A stretch of DNA of 64,000 nt, taken from positions 20,439,427 through 20,503,426 of the forward strand of contig OU342809.1 in the NCBI GenBank assembly GCA_910591455.2, given 5' to 3'. Both the position numbers and the translations under genes were made by a program. The DNA comes from Pholis gunnellus. Lineage: Eukaryota > Chordata > Actinopteri > Perciformes > Pholidae. The notes under the pieces are model-generated. The model saw only the letters and a list, made by a program, of their open reading frames with translations. It was not told the DNA's origin and ran no database searches. Numbering within the stretch: position 1 is the stretch's first letter; each line of letters opens with the position of its first letter. This document shows, one piece after another, positions 11,047 through 22,762 of the stretch.

Positions 11047-11464
11047 AGGTGCCAGACATTGCCACTTCTCTTCGACAGATTTATTTTAAAATTGAAACGT
11101 ATCTTGCAAATGATCTCAATGTTCTTTAGAAACACTACATGAGATGTGGATACACACAAGTACAATAACACTTAGCGCACACACAAGTTTGTTTAAAAAA
11201 AAACGCATTTTTAAGATTCAGTCTTAAAAAAGTACGTGGGAGATTTTTTTTCTGAAACTGTTTCTTGTGTCACACACTTTCTGTAAACAAGTACTATTTA
11301 TAACATGATAGAATAAGAAGAATTTCCTTGGTAAAATGTTTAATTAGCTTTAATAAAAATAGGATATTAAGACGATAGTGACTAATATCTTTGCAGTAGG
11401 CAGTACATCATCACTTCATAAAACATCATAAACGGCTTTGGCTCCTCTGCCTTATTTGTTCCAG

Positions 11465-11770
11465 GCGTTCCTAAACCCAAGAAATTCTTAGTCGACTAAA
11501 CCATTAGTTGATTTAATCGGCAGATCTATAAAACGTTATATTTTTCCACAAAGAAACTCGCACAAGCACCACTTTAAATCGTGTGTTTACCAGAGATGTG
11601 CTCATAAGTTCCCCTCGATTCTCATTCTTCTGCTTTCAGTTGTTTGTGGACTCCGTTGGAGGGAGTGTAATTATTGTGGCGATGGTTTCTGTCCACGGTG
11701 TAGTTCATATATGGTGAAACGCTGGCCTCTAGTGGGCAGGAAAGGTTGTGCAAGTTAAGCCATCCCGTCA
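11465..11770. mobile_element. Probable hAT-like interspersed repeat
   Basis: The segment starting AAGAAATTCTTAGTCGACTAA and continuing TTAGTTGATTTAATCG, CCACTTTAAATCGTGTG and TACCAGAGATGTGCTC resembles an interspersed family that I recognise from percomorph fish genomes. The complementary GTCGACTAA/TTAGTTGA sequence is typical of that family. Ends and target duplication cannot be fixed from this copy. Confidence 0.38.
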
Positions 11771-12791
11771 ACATCTACTGTAGTATGATTGAGCATCTAT
11801 TGCATCATTAGAGAAGTATAACTTTATTAACCAAGCAGTGCTCCCTGTTGGTGAATCGCTAATGTATATTTAAGAACTCATAATAGACTCACATCTGTCT
11901 GGCTATCAACACAACAATGATGCAACAATATGCAAATGCTTACTGGCTTTCAAAAGTAGGTTGATTTATGATTCCACACACAACAGTTGTTTTTTTAAAG
12001 CGCTTCCGCTGAATTCAAATTACATAATGTAAAGTGACCCTGACAGATTTTGCATACAACTTTAATATGCTATCATATTACCAAATAACACTTATCATTA
12101 TACTTGATCAGAAATGACATTTTATATAATATTAGTATGCATCTAGAGGACAGATATGTGTTTTTGGTTGAATGGCCTCTAAAGCATATATGAGGTGTAT
12201 AAAGTACTGTTATGTATGGATCAGATATGATATCTAAATGTGAGTGCAAAAACACATCCCCTTTTATAACAATATATGGATTTAATATTAATGTATGACA
12301 AGTAGAGCCCTCTCTTTCATACTTTGATAGAAATGAATTCCTGAGGATTCTGGGAAAAAATCCAATTCAGATATTTGCATGTTGTCCTTTCAAATGTCGC
12401 AATCATATTTTCTGATGTAGTAGAATGCTCTGGCAGTGAAGGAAAAAAAAATTGAACAAAATGACAAACAATTATTCATCATAAGCACTTTCATGTGCAC
12501 CGTCACTGCTGGAAAATATTGGCGTTGCCCTTTAATACAGATTAAAAAGTACAGCTGTTGTTCTCGTACATCACCACTAGATAGCAGAAAAGTCATGTTG
12601 ATGAAATCAAAAGCTGAGGACTCAGTAAGAAACATGACCTCAACGTGACATGCCTGCATGTACATGTGATGAGAGTTTCAGCTTTAGCTATAGGACTAAA
12701 CAAGAGTTTTTTACTTTATTTACTCTGCAACAAAATATTGCTTTTAGGGATGTGCATTGTTTAAAATGGTATAACTGATATCGGTAATTAT

Positions 12792-12816
12792 ATTCTTCTT
12801 AAACTTTAAGAAGAAT
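12792..12816. repeat. Perfect 12-bp inverted repeat with 1-nt spacer
   Basis: Arms ATTCTTCTTAAA (12792-12803) and TTTAAGAAGAAT (12805-12816) are exact reverse complements around a single C. It could extrude as a hairpin. It lies in AT-rich DNA following GATATCGG-type sequence that may belong to an old transposon. Confidence 0.9.
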
Positions 12817-13945
12817 GCACATATTTTGTTCTGCCAGGTACGTTTATTTTTTATTCATTAAACAAAAAAGTTCTTGAAATATTAGATATTAAATCCTGTC
12901 TAACATTAAATAAGTTTTTTTTAAATTTTTTTTAATAAATGCAGTCTAAAATTTGGAAAATTGAAATTCATCAAAGCATTAGTATACAAGATAATAAAGC
13001 TCATAAAGCGTTTGACGCCACATTTTGGTTGTCAAAAGCGTTGTGTATTGAAGGCTTGATACTCAAATTCGATATTCAGAGCATTAATATAGCAACAAAC
13101 AACTATTTGCTATGTAAAGATATAGTGGAGCGACGTCTACCTGAGCAGAGAATGAAGTCACTCTCCCTCTGTGTTGTTTTTAGAGCCTCTCATTGCTGTG
13201 TTGACATAGCCGAGCTGCTGGCCTCACGTGCTTTTAGTGCATGTAGCTCATGGTCTCCTCACCGCACTGCTCTCATAATGTGGTTGAAGACGGTAACGCC
13301 GTCCCGCGAGCGTAGCACCGACCCTCCGGTTCCCCCCTCAGGTAAATACTGTGAGCTCTGTCGGCCGTGGTTTGCGCTGTTAGCTGCGAGACGCCGGCTC
13401 AGCCGTCGCCATGTTGAGAGCCGTCGAGAGGCAATATAAATGTTTGTATTAAGCACTTTTTAAAGAGCTTTGCCATGGAAAATGCCTCACACTATCAGAG
13501 CATACATTCAATTCCAAAGTTATTCAAACAACCAATCAAAGAAGATAGATGTGTGTTTTTTTAAATGATTATTTCATTGCATGATTTGCAACTCTAGTTT
13601 GTGCAGAAAAGACATTTTGAATGCTTCCGCCAGCCAACAGAGCCTTGACTGTCTTTAACAATAGGACACAGACGTGTAGGGGATGTGAGAACTAGCAGAT
13701 AAAGCCCTAACAAGCTAGCTCCCCTGCTTACGCCTGTCTCTCTTTGAAGTCGAGCTGCATGGCCCTCCGTAGGCCCCTGTGACCCCAAAGTCTGACCTCA
13801 ACTTGGAAGTTTACACTAGAAGCAAAACCAATCTAGTGTTCTCCACAGAGAGGATGGATGTGGATTAGATGGGAATGTAGCGGGCATGGCTATGTGTGCT
13901 CGTATGTGCATTCACATTGTGCACGCCATTGCGTGTGTGTTTGTA

Positions 13946-13974
13946 AGAGAGAGAGAGAGAGAGACACACACACA
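13946..13974. repeat. Compound (GA)/(CA) microsatellite
   Basis: GA units followed directly by CA units. Confidence 0.93.
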
Positions 13975-14201
13975 AACACTGATATAAAGGTAAAAGACGC
14001 CAATTAGAGACAGAGAGCCCTATTCAGAATGCTCGTGTACTGTAGGAAGGATGTAGTATTTTGAAACTCCAAATATTTCTCCGAGTGAAACCCCGCGGTG
14101 AAAAGAACTGAGCCATATTGTTGCCCGGTGTTATTCCTTCATCTCCCCGTGTAATGTGGTGGATGGCTCAGGATGCTTGGGAGTCACCTGAAGGTTAGTG
14201 G

Positions 14202-14347
<146 letters not shown>

Positions 14348-14633
14348 ACGTTTTTGTGGCGTATTTTAATTGAAAGTAAACTTCCCTTGTCGAGGAGTTT
14401 CTAGTGGAAGGTGAGCTTTGTGTAGTTTCGGCGACATGGAGGAGAAACTCCAGACTGAATTGTATCATCACATAATGCTGGTGTGTGTGGGCAGGTAATG
14501 AACAAGAGAGGGAACCTTGTGTTTGAGGAGGATAGAAAGTTATGAATGACTATGGCTGCATGGGGAGTGTTGTGCTTGTATGCATCCTCGTATCGTCAGT
14601 AATGGTCCAGCTTCAGATCTGCAGCTCAGTAGC

Positions 14634-14690
14634 GCGCACACACACACCCACAAACTTGCAAACGATACGGTACACACACACACACACCCA
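14634..14690. repeat. Interrupted CA-rich repeat
   Basis: CA runs separated by short unique sequence. The best run is near 14671-14688. Confidence 0.85.
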
Positions 14691-15952
14691 CGCCGCCTCT
14701 GAAGCACTCACACATAAGCACATACAGACTCTCATCACTCCACTGTATATTATGCACAGAGGTTCCAGTGTGTGGGATTACAGGAGGCGAAACAATCCCA
14801 GTAACCCCGCTAGCGGAGGTTTATCAGGACCGGCAGAGGAGGCCTCTCGCTGGGCTGCCTCAGTCCACGTCCGAGCCTCTGTTGATCTAGTCATTGTGGA
14901 CTGTTTTCAACCCCGGGGGCCATGCGGTAGTTGATTGGATATATATCTTTTCCTCAAAACTGTGTGATCTGTATGGGTAGGAGGGCACACGTCAACATCA
15001 AAGTCAAAATCAGACTTCAGTTTGGTTTTTTTGCACATACACAAGTTTAATCTTGTTAATTGGTGTTGACACACTCAACACGCGAGAGTGCGAGGCTAAT
15101 AGGCACAGGAACTCATTCACTGTACAGCGCAGTCAGTACTGTAGAAATGAAATGTATAATACCAGCAATGACATAGATCGTGGCAACACTGGAATATGAA
15201 ACTTCGTGTATACATACCATGAAGTACATTCTCTTTTGAATGTGTGAGTGTAAATGTTAACCCTCTCTGACAGACTCTTCACCTCCTGGTATTTAAAAAA
15301 ATTGCTCTTTTTCCTGGGGGATAATTGGCCTTTCCTCCTCCGACTTGTCACATCAAGATGAATGACTTAATTTGGGAAGGCATGTGGCCCTAACCCGCTT
15401 AATTAGAACAAATAAATCCACCAGATTGGGGAAAGGTCACCACAGAAGGTAGCCATTACTACAACTGGCATCTTGAGTCAATCCGATTGATTGACTGTGA
15501 AGCTGTGGTGTCCCTATTTTGCACCATTCTCAATACATCTGGTGGATCAGTAGAGGCTTCGGCCTATCTGTTTGCATGAGTTTATGTGTGGGTTGGGGTT
15601 TTATTAGTATCACAAAAAGACATATTGTAAAAATAGACTTCCAGATCTGGGTCTCTATATTTGTCTCTGGGTGTTAAACCGCAGACGAGGCTGTAATAAT
15701 GTTTTCCGGTTTGAAAAGGATTCTCCACACAAATAACTTTTTCTTTCACAAACTTCAGTGCTCTTCTGTCCGCCTGTCTCCAAACACTCCCCATTTGACT
15801 TCCTGCCCTACTGTGGCAGATCCATCCGCTTCGAGCTGACCGCAGCAGTTTGACCCGGCTGAGCAACAGCAAATTCTTTGAATCAGTCGCTGCCGGACTA
15901 CGAGAAGACACATCAGCTCTTACTCTTCCATCCATTCTCTAAACACATATCA

Positions 15953-15992
15953 GCCCCCCCCCCCCCCTCCCACCCCCCCCCACCCCCCCCCA
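15953..15992. repeat. C-rich tract
   Basis: Forty nucleotides almost entirely C, with isolated T and A interruptions spaced about ten bases apart. Confidence 0.93.
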
Positions 15993-16604
15993 CTCTCTAA
16001 TGCAACCCATAACTTGGCTCGATCCTGCACGATGCGATCAGTCCTGCGTAATGATGTCAAAACTGTGCCCCCACCGACACATGCACTTCATTCTGCACTG
16101 TGGCTGGCACTGGTCTCATACTTGCTGATTTACAGTAACTCCAAATCGCAACGCCATTTCCTGGAAAGTAGGGCAAAAGTCAGCAGAGCTTTATGTGTCT
16201 CTAGTGTGCATCCTTGAGTGTTTATTTGTGTCTGTCTGTATATATGTGAGGTCTGGGAGAGAGCGAGAGAGACGAAGAAGAAGAAGCGAGAGCATGTGTG
16301 AGACACAAATGGGAGCAGAGGGCCCAGCCGAGGGGTACCCCGATAGGCTCCAGAAATCCCCCGAGCAGCACCCAGCGTAGAGGAACAACTATGGCCTTTG
16401 TTGGTCACCCCGTGGATCTCACACACAGTTAATATAGACTTTTCCCACTGACTCTGCCAAGAGTCTGAAGTCATTTAATGAAGTGGCGGCTGAGTTTAGA
16501 AGGAGCCAGTGTGCTCGCTGCTTGCGCTGACAGAATGGAAAATGTCTGTGTTATGCAGAGAACAGCGAGTGACAAGAGGAGTGTGTTCTGATACTCACCT
16601 CTCT

Positions 16605-16606
<2 letters not shown>

Positions 16607-16639
<33 letters not shown>
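16607..16639. repeat. (AC)n microsatellite
   Basis: Perfect AC units over 33 nt. Confidence 0.95.
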
Positions 16640-16641
<2 letters not shown>

Positions 16642-17454
16642 CATACAGATACATATGACAAAGCGAGACGCTGCGATTATACCAGTGCACATGCATTTCT
16701 CCTGGATTGTTATGGCTCATTCTTTCAGGGATACTTCACTGATTCAGACAGGTTTGTAATCGGCTGTGATTAGGTCTAACACCATACCAATGTCCCCTTC
16801 TGAACTCCTCACAACTGAAATGTTTAAGTGACATTTGGTCTCTGTTTTGTCTCCGTGTGAATGTGAATGTGTTTGTATACATTAAAGTGCGACTCTATGG
16901 TAAATAAAATTTCTCAGGGCCTAAAAGTTGCTGAGCATGCTTGTGGCACTCTGACTTAAACCGAGAAAGACTAATTGTTTCACACATTCTTTGTAGTTAT
17001 CTCTTTGTCTGGTTCATTTATCAGAGCAAAACCTCACCTTTCATGTCCATTTTCACGGCTGTCTATTTATCCACTTCTGCTATTAATGGACAGTATCTCT
17101 GTATGTATTTGGTCGCACTTCTATTCAAGTCCCTGTCTTTTCATCTATCTATGGGCAGATTGCAGTCTGTTTTGGTGTCCTATTGTGCAGCTGTCAGTTA
17201 TTTTCAAAACACTCGAGTGTCATTTGCTTCAGATTCCATCCCTTTCAATTCACGCTTCTTTTCTATGGCTCCGCTAGCGTACATCTCATTGAGCGTGCAT
17301 CAGCGGGCAGATTCATTCTTCTCTCATTCGAAAAGCACATTTCTTTTTTTTTTTTTCATAGCAGCCATAAGCCTCCTTTTTAAATCCACGGACAATGTGT
17401 TTTTGTCCATCGTCCTCCGTCCTTTACAGTGGAGAGTGCAGGGATTCTCTCTGA

Positions 17455-17485
<31 letters not shown>

Positions 17486-17527
17486 TCGCTCTCTTTCTGA
17501 GGGGCATCTGGGGGGGGGGGGGGGGGG
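17455..17527. repeat. (CT)n tract and nearby 18-nt G run
   Basis: CT repeat at 17455-17480 and a G homopolymer at 17510-17527. Together they form a polypyrimidine then polypurine arrangement. Confidence 0.92.
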
Positions 17528-18798
17528 CGACCCCTGAGCGTGGTGCTTCTCTTGAAGCTCAATTGTCCATCTGTAATGAACCATGATGAAAGATAACAGA
17601 ACGAAATGTAATAATTCATGCGAGCCTCGGCGAGGAGCACGTGGCTAGCGGTTGGCCCGGGCCGTGATAGCCTCCTGCTCGGCACCCAGGACAATGTGCC
17701 GGCCCTGCCAGCACCACTCACCCTGCTCCGGTCCAGCAATCTTGTTCCTCTGTCCTCTCGCTGTCCCCTCGCTGCTATTCAGAATCACTTAGCGCTGGGA
17801 GGCTGTCTGTGATCAGTGGCATGCCAGAGCATCTCTTCGGGAAACAAGGCAAACTGTCTCCTTGGACCCACTGTCTTCTTGGAATTCCTTCATTGGTTGC
17901 CCCTCGCCTCTTGTTTTATATGTTTGGGCTGTCTTGTCAGGCTTTTGACATGGAGTTGAGTTTGTCAGAAAAAAGGTGCACAATAAATACCTCCTGTCAA
18001 CTTCTGTCACCGTATAATGTTCCTCCTCTTTTTTCGATTGTCCTAATTGTGTTTCTTTGCCTGGCAATGTCATGATGGTTCCAAGCACACAGGGATGTTT
18101 TATGCGCTTTGTTTATCCGGGAACAGTTGAAACAACACGCTCAACTCTTCACCGGCAACCACACACCTGTGGAGCTGTGCAGCCTTCTACTTTTGGGCAC
18201 TGAGCTCCTTAACAGGGATATTTGTGGATTCGATGTCTTGCTCAAGGGCACATGGAGAAAAGTTTTGTCATTCACTTTCCCCCACCACATTTCTCCAGCT
18301 GCTCTAGGGATGTGAAATAACATTTCCCCTTTGGTCACAAGACCACTTCTCTAACTTCTGTCCTAGTTTCATGGCACTATGGCCCTGATTAATGCACTGC
18401 ATCTATCTGGAAGCTACTGTTTGCTTGCAACATTGGCAATCAAGGCATTTCAGAAATGTTAAGAATTTACTTCTTTGACAAGAGTTTAAGACAGCCAGTG
18501 ACCTTCCCACTCTGCCCCCTTATTCAGTAACTTTCCCAAGAGAAGACTGAGAATGGAAACCAGTGAGGCCCAGACTATTCAGTGTACTGTATTTTGTATA
18601 GGAGTGAGTACCTGATTTTAGTTTAAGTGCACTTTAAAGGCTACTTGTCTGGTTTTAGGTTGTGCTGCTCCATGACAAATTATGTGATGTGGATGTTGGT
18701 GGTTGACGATGGCAGTGGAGACTAGGAGGGTGAGGAGAACGAACAGAGACTCGATTGAGGCTCCGGACCAGCAGCTTGGGGTTTTGACGCAGAGTAGT

Positions 18799-18819
18799 TG
18801 TGTGTGTGTGTGTGTGTGT
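18799..18819. repeat. (TG)n microsatellite, short
   Basis: About ten TG units. Confidence 0.92.
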
Positions 18820-19722
18820 TTGATGGCCTTTCTTGAATATTCCTCTGCTAGTTCTCATGAGAAAAAGACAATAGTGCGATAGAAAACACATCTTTCCCAT
18901 TAGATAATCCTCAATAACAAACCCCAGCTCCTCTCTCAGTTGTGCCAATTGTTTTTGCCATGGTACCACACATGTGCATCAGATACAAGGCTAAATCCAT
19001 GTGAGTACAGTCTATGTGATGATTTAGGATGCTGAATGACACCTGGAAGTGGGATGTGTCCTTGTTGGTACGCTTCCTTCACTTCCTTAATATTTGCCAC
19101 GTGCGACATGGCCCAATCACGTACGATACATTCGTCTGGTGTTGCAAGGGTGCCATTCATGGGTTAAATTGTAAACTAATGATCAAAACCTACTATTTAG
19201 ATTAATATGTTGGGATTCTCATTAACCCCTTAGCATCAAGCATAAATCCAGTGGTAGGTTGACATAGACGTGATTCATTATAGATGTCACAAACTCGATA
19301 GAAATTGAGATTCAGAAAATGTCCGACCGGTTAAGCTCATGAACCTGAGGTCTAGATTATAAAGTCCAAGTTTAACATTCAACGAGGCAAAACGCTAGAA
19401 CAACTTTCCCCAGGGTCCAATTTGAGTCCTATTACATAGTTTAAAGTCCCCAAAATCCTGGGCTTGGCTAATAACAACCTCAGGTTTGGTGGACATGGTG
19501 AAGACAATAACAACATTAAGGTGTAAGTCCAAACCAGCCCACAATACTATAAGTATTTTATTGTTCAATGTCTACTGTATGTCACAGAGGGAGAGCTGCC
19601 AATGTGGATGTTGCGGTTATTTATTTAGATAGTCTGATAACACACAGCAAGCTTTCACTGCAAGGCTAGCTGCCATGCAAGAGTTAGTAGCAGGGTCAAT
19701 GCCAAGGGCATAGATCATTTTC

Positions 19723-19724
<2 letters not shown>

Positions 19725-19764
<40 letters not shown>
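19725..19764. repeat. (TG)20 microsatellite
   Basis: Perfect TG run of about 40 nt. Confidence 0.95.
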
Positions 19765-19765
<1 letters not shown>

Positions 19766-21026
19766 TCTCAACTATACACGTAGCTCCATCTTAGCTTGAA
19801 AGTTGCGTTGACTAACGCAACACGACCTTGAACACAACACACCCTTTAGAGGGATGGACAGAGAATGAAGACAGGGTGAAAGAGAGTCTTACTGTAAGCG
19901 TGCTTCGAGTGTGCCAGTTCACCAGTTTGGTGGTCTTCCTCTGAAGGTTGTTAATTAGTGCAGAATGTAGACTACAGTTCTACTGCCAGCAATGATGAAA
20001 AGAGGAAAGGGAGAGAGCGAGAGGGAGAGAGGGAAAGCCGCATAGCTGCCAAGAAAGAGGAATTTGTGATAGGTCGAGAGTGGTTCCAAATGCTGGAGCG
20101 AAGCATGGAGACTCCCTGAGTTTCTGCCTCCTGACCCATGTGTTTGCTGCGGGCCCCTTAGCTGCAGAGTCCGACAGCAACTGTAGAAGTAGATGCAGTG
20201 AGAAATGGCGGCATTTAGACATGGTTTCATCTTAAGTCCGCACTTGAACCATGGTAATACCTGTGAGTAATCCTACAAACAACGGTGATGCGGCGCAATG
20301 TTTCCTCCGGTCCTTTTTGTGTTGTTGAAGAATAAAGACATGTAGGCAGATGTTCAAAAGGTCCTAAATCCCTCTAAAGTTATCGCTCAACAGGTGTTGC
20401 TTTGCACATGCGTTATGTGCTGTATGAATGGCTGTAGGTCAAATCAGGTGCCCGATTTAACGTGGCTTCATTCAAGCCGTTCACACGTGACAACATGTGC
20501 AGCTTTCACACAAGCTTGCCCGAATTGTTGCACTGCAATTCTTAATAGAAATAACCACACAGCCACACAAAAGGGAAACCAACATCCCAGACAGTCCAAT
20601 CTGGACCTGTCTGTCTGTCACTTTGTGAGGCAGTAACTCCTCATCAAACAGAATATAAAGCAGGCTTGTGGATTGAATGAGCATTGCTAGGCTTCGCAAA
20701 GGTGGAGAACACACAAGTAAAGACTTGCCGACTTGTGTATTCTGTAAAATTAACAAAAAGGTCATTATCCAAATGTACCGGTGTGTCACTACAATTATTC
20801 AACCTCCCACGTACAAAGGCAACCACCACACCTTCAGCACTGTATAGATCCTGGGAGCGGAGAAGTTGGATGGAAAACAGCATTATGTCATCCCGGTTGC
20901 ACCCACCGGGACTGGCCACACTGTGGTGCTTTGTGTGCAGCAGACACAGGAGCTGGTAGGATGGATAATGTGATGGATGCCTCACTGTAGGTCATGCAAT
21001 AGATACTTTATATTATACAGAGATGT

Positions 21027-21327
21027 AGAGCTGCAACTAGCATGTTTCAAATATTGATAAAAAAATTAATTGAGCATTCATTTAATCCATATATTGTAAA
21101 AATATATATATATAAAGGAAAAATGCCAATCACAAGGCGATATTTACAAATTGCTTGTTTTGACCAACCGACCGATAAAATTGAAAATATAATCCTCACA
21201 TTTGCAAAAACTGGAACTGGCAGCTGATTTGATATTTTTCTTGATTGAGTTATTCGTTTGATCAAAAATTGTTGCAATAAATGTTCTGTCTGTCAACTAA
21301 TAGATTAATCGACTAACTGTAAATCAA
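21027..21327. mobile_element. Degenerate MITE of a common fish family (AGAGCTGCAACTA terminus)
   Basis: Begins AGAGCTGCAACTAG at 21027. On the right it holds GTCAACTAATAGATTAATCG followed by ACTAA. I know this arrangement from an abundant small fish transposon whose ends read AGAGCTGCAACTAACGAT and its complement. The interior (ATTAATTGAGC, GACCGATAAAATTG, TGATTTGATATTTTTC) fits loosely. The right terminal bases are lost, and no target duplication is recognisable. Confidence 0.55.
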
Positions 21328-21393
21328 ATAGTCTCTGAAAGTTCAACGGTAGCATGTAAGTTGTGTTTATGGTCCAGAACCTTGTAATAATTT

Positions 21394-21398
<5 letters not shown>

Positions 21399-21478
<80 letters not shown>

Positions 21479-21494
21479 CTCGCTCTCGCTCTCT
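21399..21494. repeat. (CT)n polypyrimidine tract, about 96 nt
   Basis: Perfect CT repeat to about 21475, then CGCTCT variants. A long mirror-symmetric polypurine/polypyrimidine tract of this sort can form triplex (H-DNA). On the other strand it would translate only as poly Arg-Glu. Confidence 0.96.
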
Positions 21495-21731
21495 CCTAAC
21501 ATCTGCTCCTAGCCAGCCACCTGTCTGCTGTCAAACGCAATATTAATGTACGCCATACACTTGTTAATTATTTCCCCTGAATGTGGCCATGTCAAGCCGA
21601 ATATGCATAACAGGATTGTAAAGAACCATTTTATTAGAGGTGATCACTCTCTTTCTCCCTCCTCTCTTTCTTTCTCTCTCCCTGTGTCCAAATGCCGTTT
21701 CTCAGGTCTTTCACTCCACTGAAGTGGTATG

Positions 21732-21750
21732 GTGTGTGTGTGTGTGTGTG
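21732..21750. repeat. (TG)n microsatellite, short
   Basis: About nine TG units, with TG-rich continuation. Confidence 0.9.
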
Positions 21751-22743
21751 TTTGTGTGTCTGTCTGAGCTCAGCGTGCCTTTATACACCAACTAGAGCTT
21801 GTTTCCCAGGAGACGCACAACTGCGTGTGCTAGGAGGGTGGCAGAGGGATGGTCGAGGGGGCGGGTGGAGGCGATGGGGTGATGGAGGGGTGGCATGTCG
21901 AACCGGGGATGGAAAGGGGGACTGTCGAGGGGTGAAGTAATGAGAGGTGTTGTGGGAGGGGAGCTGCGGAGGGGGTGGCAGCAAAGCGAGGCGAGGCCAG
22001 GCGGGTGGCATGGCAGTGGGGCCTCCTTGTGTCCTGGTCCCCCTTGTCCCTCCTGGTCGCTTTTGCGGACAGCATCTGCAGCCTGCTTTACATGCAAAAC
22101 ACACCCTGCAGAGAGGGCGTCTACACATGGGGCTAAGGGGGCCAGAAGAAAAGCATTCCTGAGGCAGTGCTGGGAGAAGAGGGAGGTGGGTCTCCTCAGC
22201 AGCCTCTCTCCACCAGTGTCTCTCCCAGATGAAGCCATGGGGGGATGCGGTAATGAGGGATGAGAGGATAAATACATTGCAGATTATTTTTTGCTTTGGG
22301 TCCGTCTTGAGCTCATTTCCATGCTATTGTTTTTTTTAATTCCTTCATTTAAACCAGACCTGACACTATCTTCACCAACTTCACACTGTTTTCCTGTTCA
22401 GTCTTAAAGCTGTTCTATCTGTATAGGTGGAACATGTGCAGACAGCAGAGAGGCAGTCAGACTTTTACAAACTGAAACAGCAGAAACTCAAGTATCAGCT
22501 GGCTATGATTCTAGTTTTTTCCGCCTCTTTGCTGGCAGTATGGTGTCCCATTGTTAATAGAGGAAAAAACATTAATGGAGAACCGAGGCCTAATATTGTA
22601 ATCGTGTATTTTATGCCATGGCTTTCTCCTTTTCCCTTTTCCTTCCATTATGCGTAGTGTTAAGTCACCGTGCTGCCCCGAACAATGTATCCAACACTAA
22701 CCAGATGTCACGGCATGTGAGTCATCTCATGCAGAGGACACTG

Positions 22744-22762
22744 AGTGTGTGTGTGTGTGTGT
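22744..22762. repeat. (TG)n microsatellite, short
   Basis: About nine TG units. Confidence 0.9.

Larger units (their letters stand above)
9622..11464. other. Non-coding DNA, no gene seen
   Basis: The longest open frame (9718-10179, plus, 153 codons) has no recognisable domain, an irregular hydrophobic composition and no promoter or splice context. I treat it as chance. A poly-T run (10805-10822) and an A19/T8 tract (11020-11046) are present. A small purine-rich stretch near 10200-10260 consists of GAG/GGA triplets. Confidence 0.55.

Noticed and set aside
12939..13439. Open frame of 166 codons, plus.
   Set aside because: Composition changes from AT-rich to CpG-rich halfway, no domain is recognisable, and the second half looks like a repeat.
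16941..17537. Longest open frame in the window (plus, 198 codons).
   Set aside because: Its C-terminal part translates a CT repeat and a G run (Leu-Ser and Gly strings), the rest has no recognisable domain, and competing frames overlap it. No splice or promoter context.
18220..18250. TCTTGCTCAAGGGCACATGG, similar to a phrase common in fish repeats.
   Set aside because: Only about 20 nt are similar and no surrounding repeat structure could be supported.
21792..22277. Long Pro/Gly/Arg-rich open frames on both strands.
   Set aside because: A G-rich, stop-poor region opens several frames at once. No domain or conserved motif.
22420..22510. Exon-like segment after an acceptor-like CTGTATAG, coding for a coiled-coil-like peptide (ERQSDFYKLKQQKLKYQ).
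   Set aside because: No donor follows in a sensible place, no partner exon is visible, and the match to any family is not recognisable.
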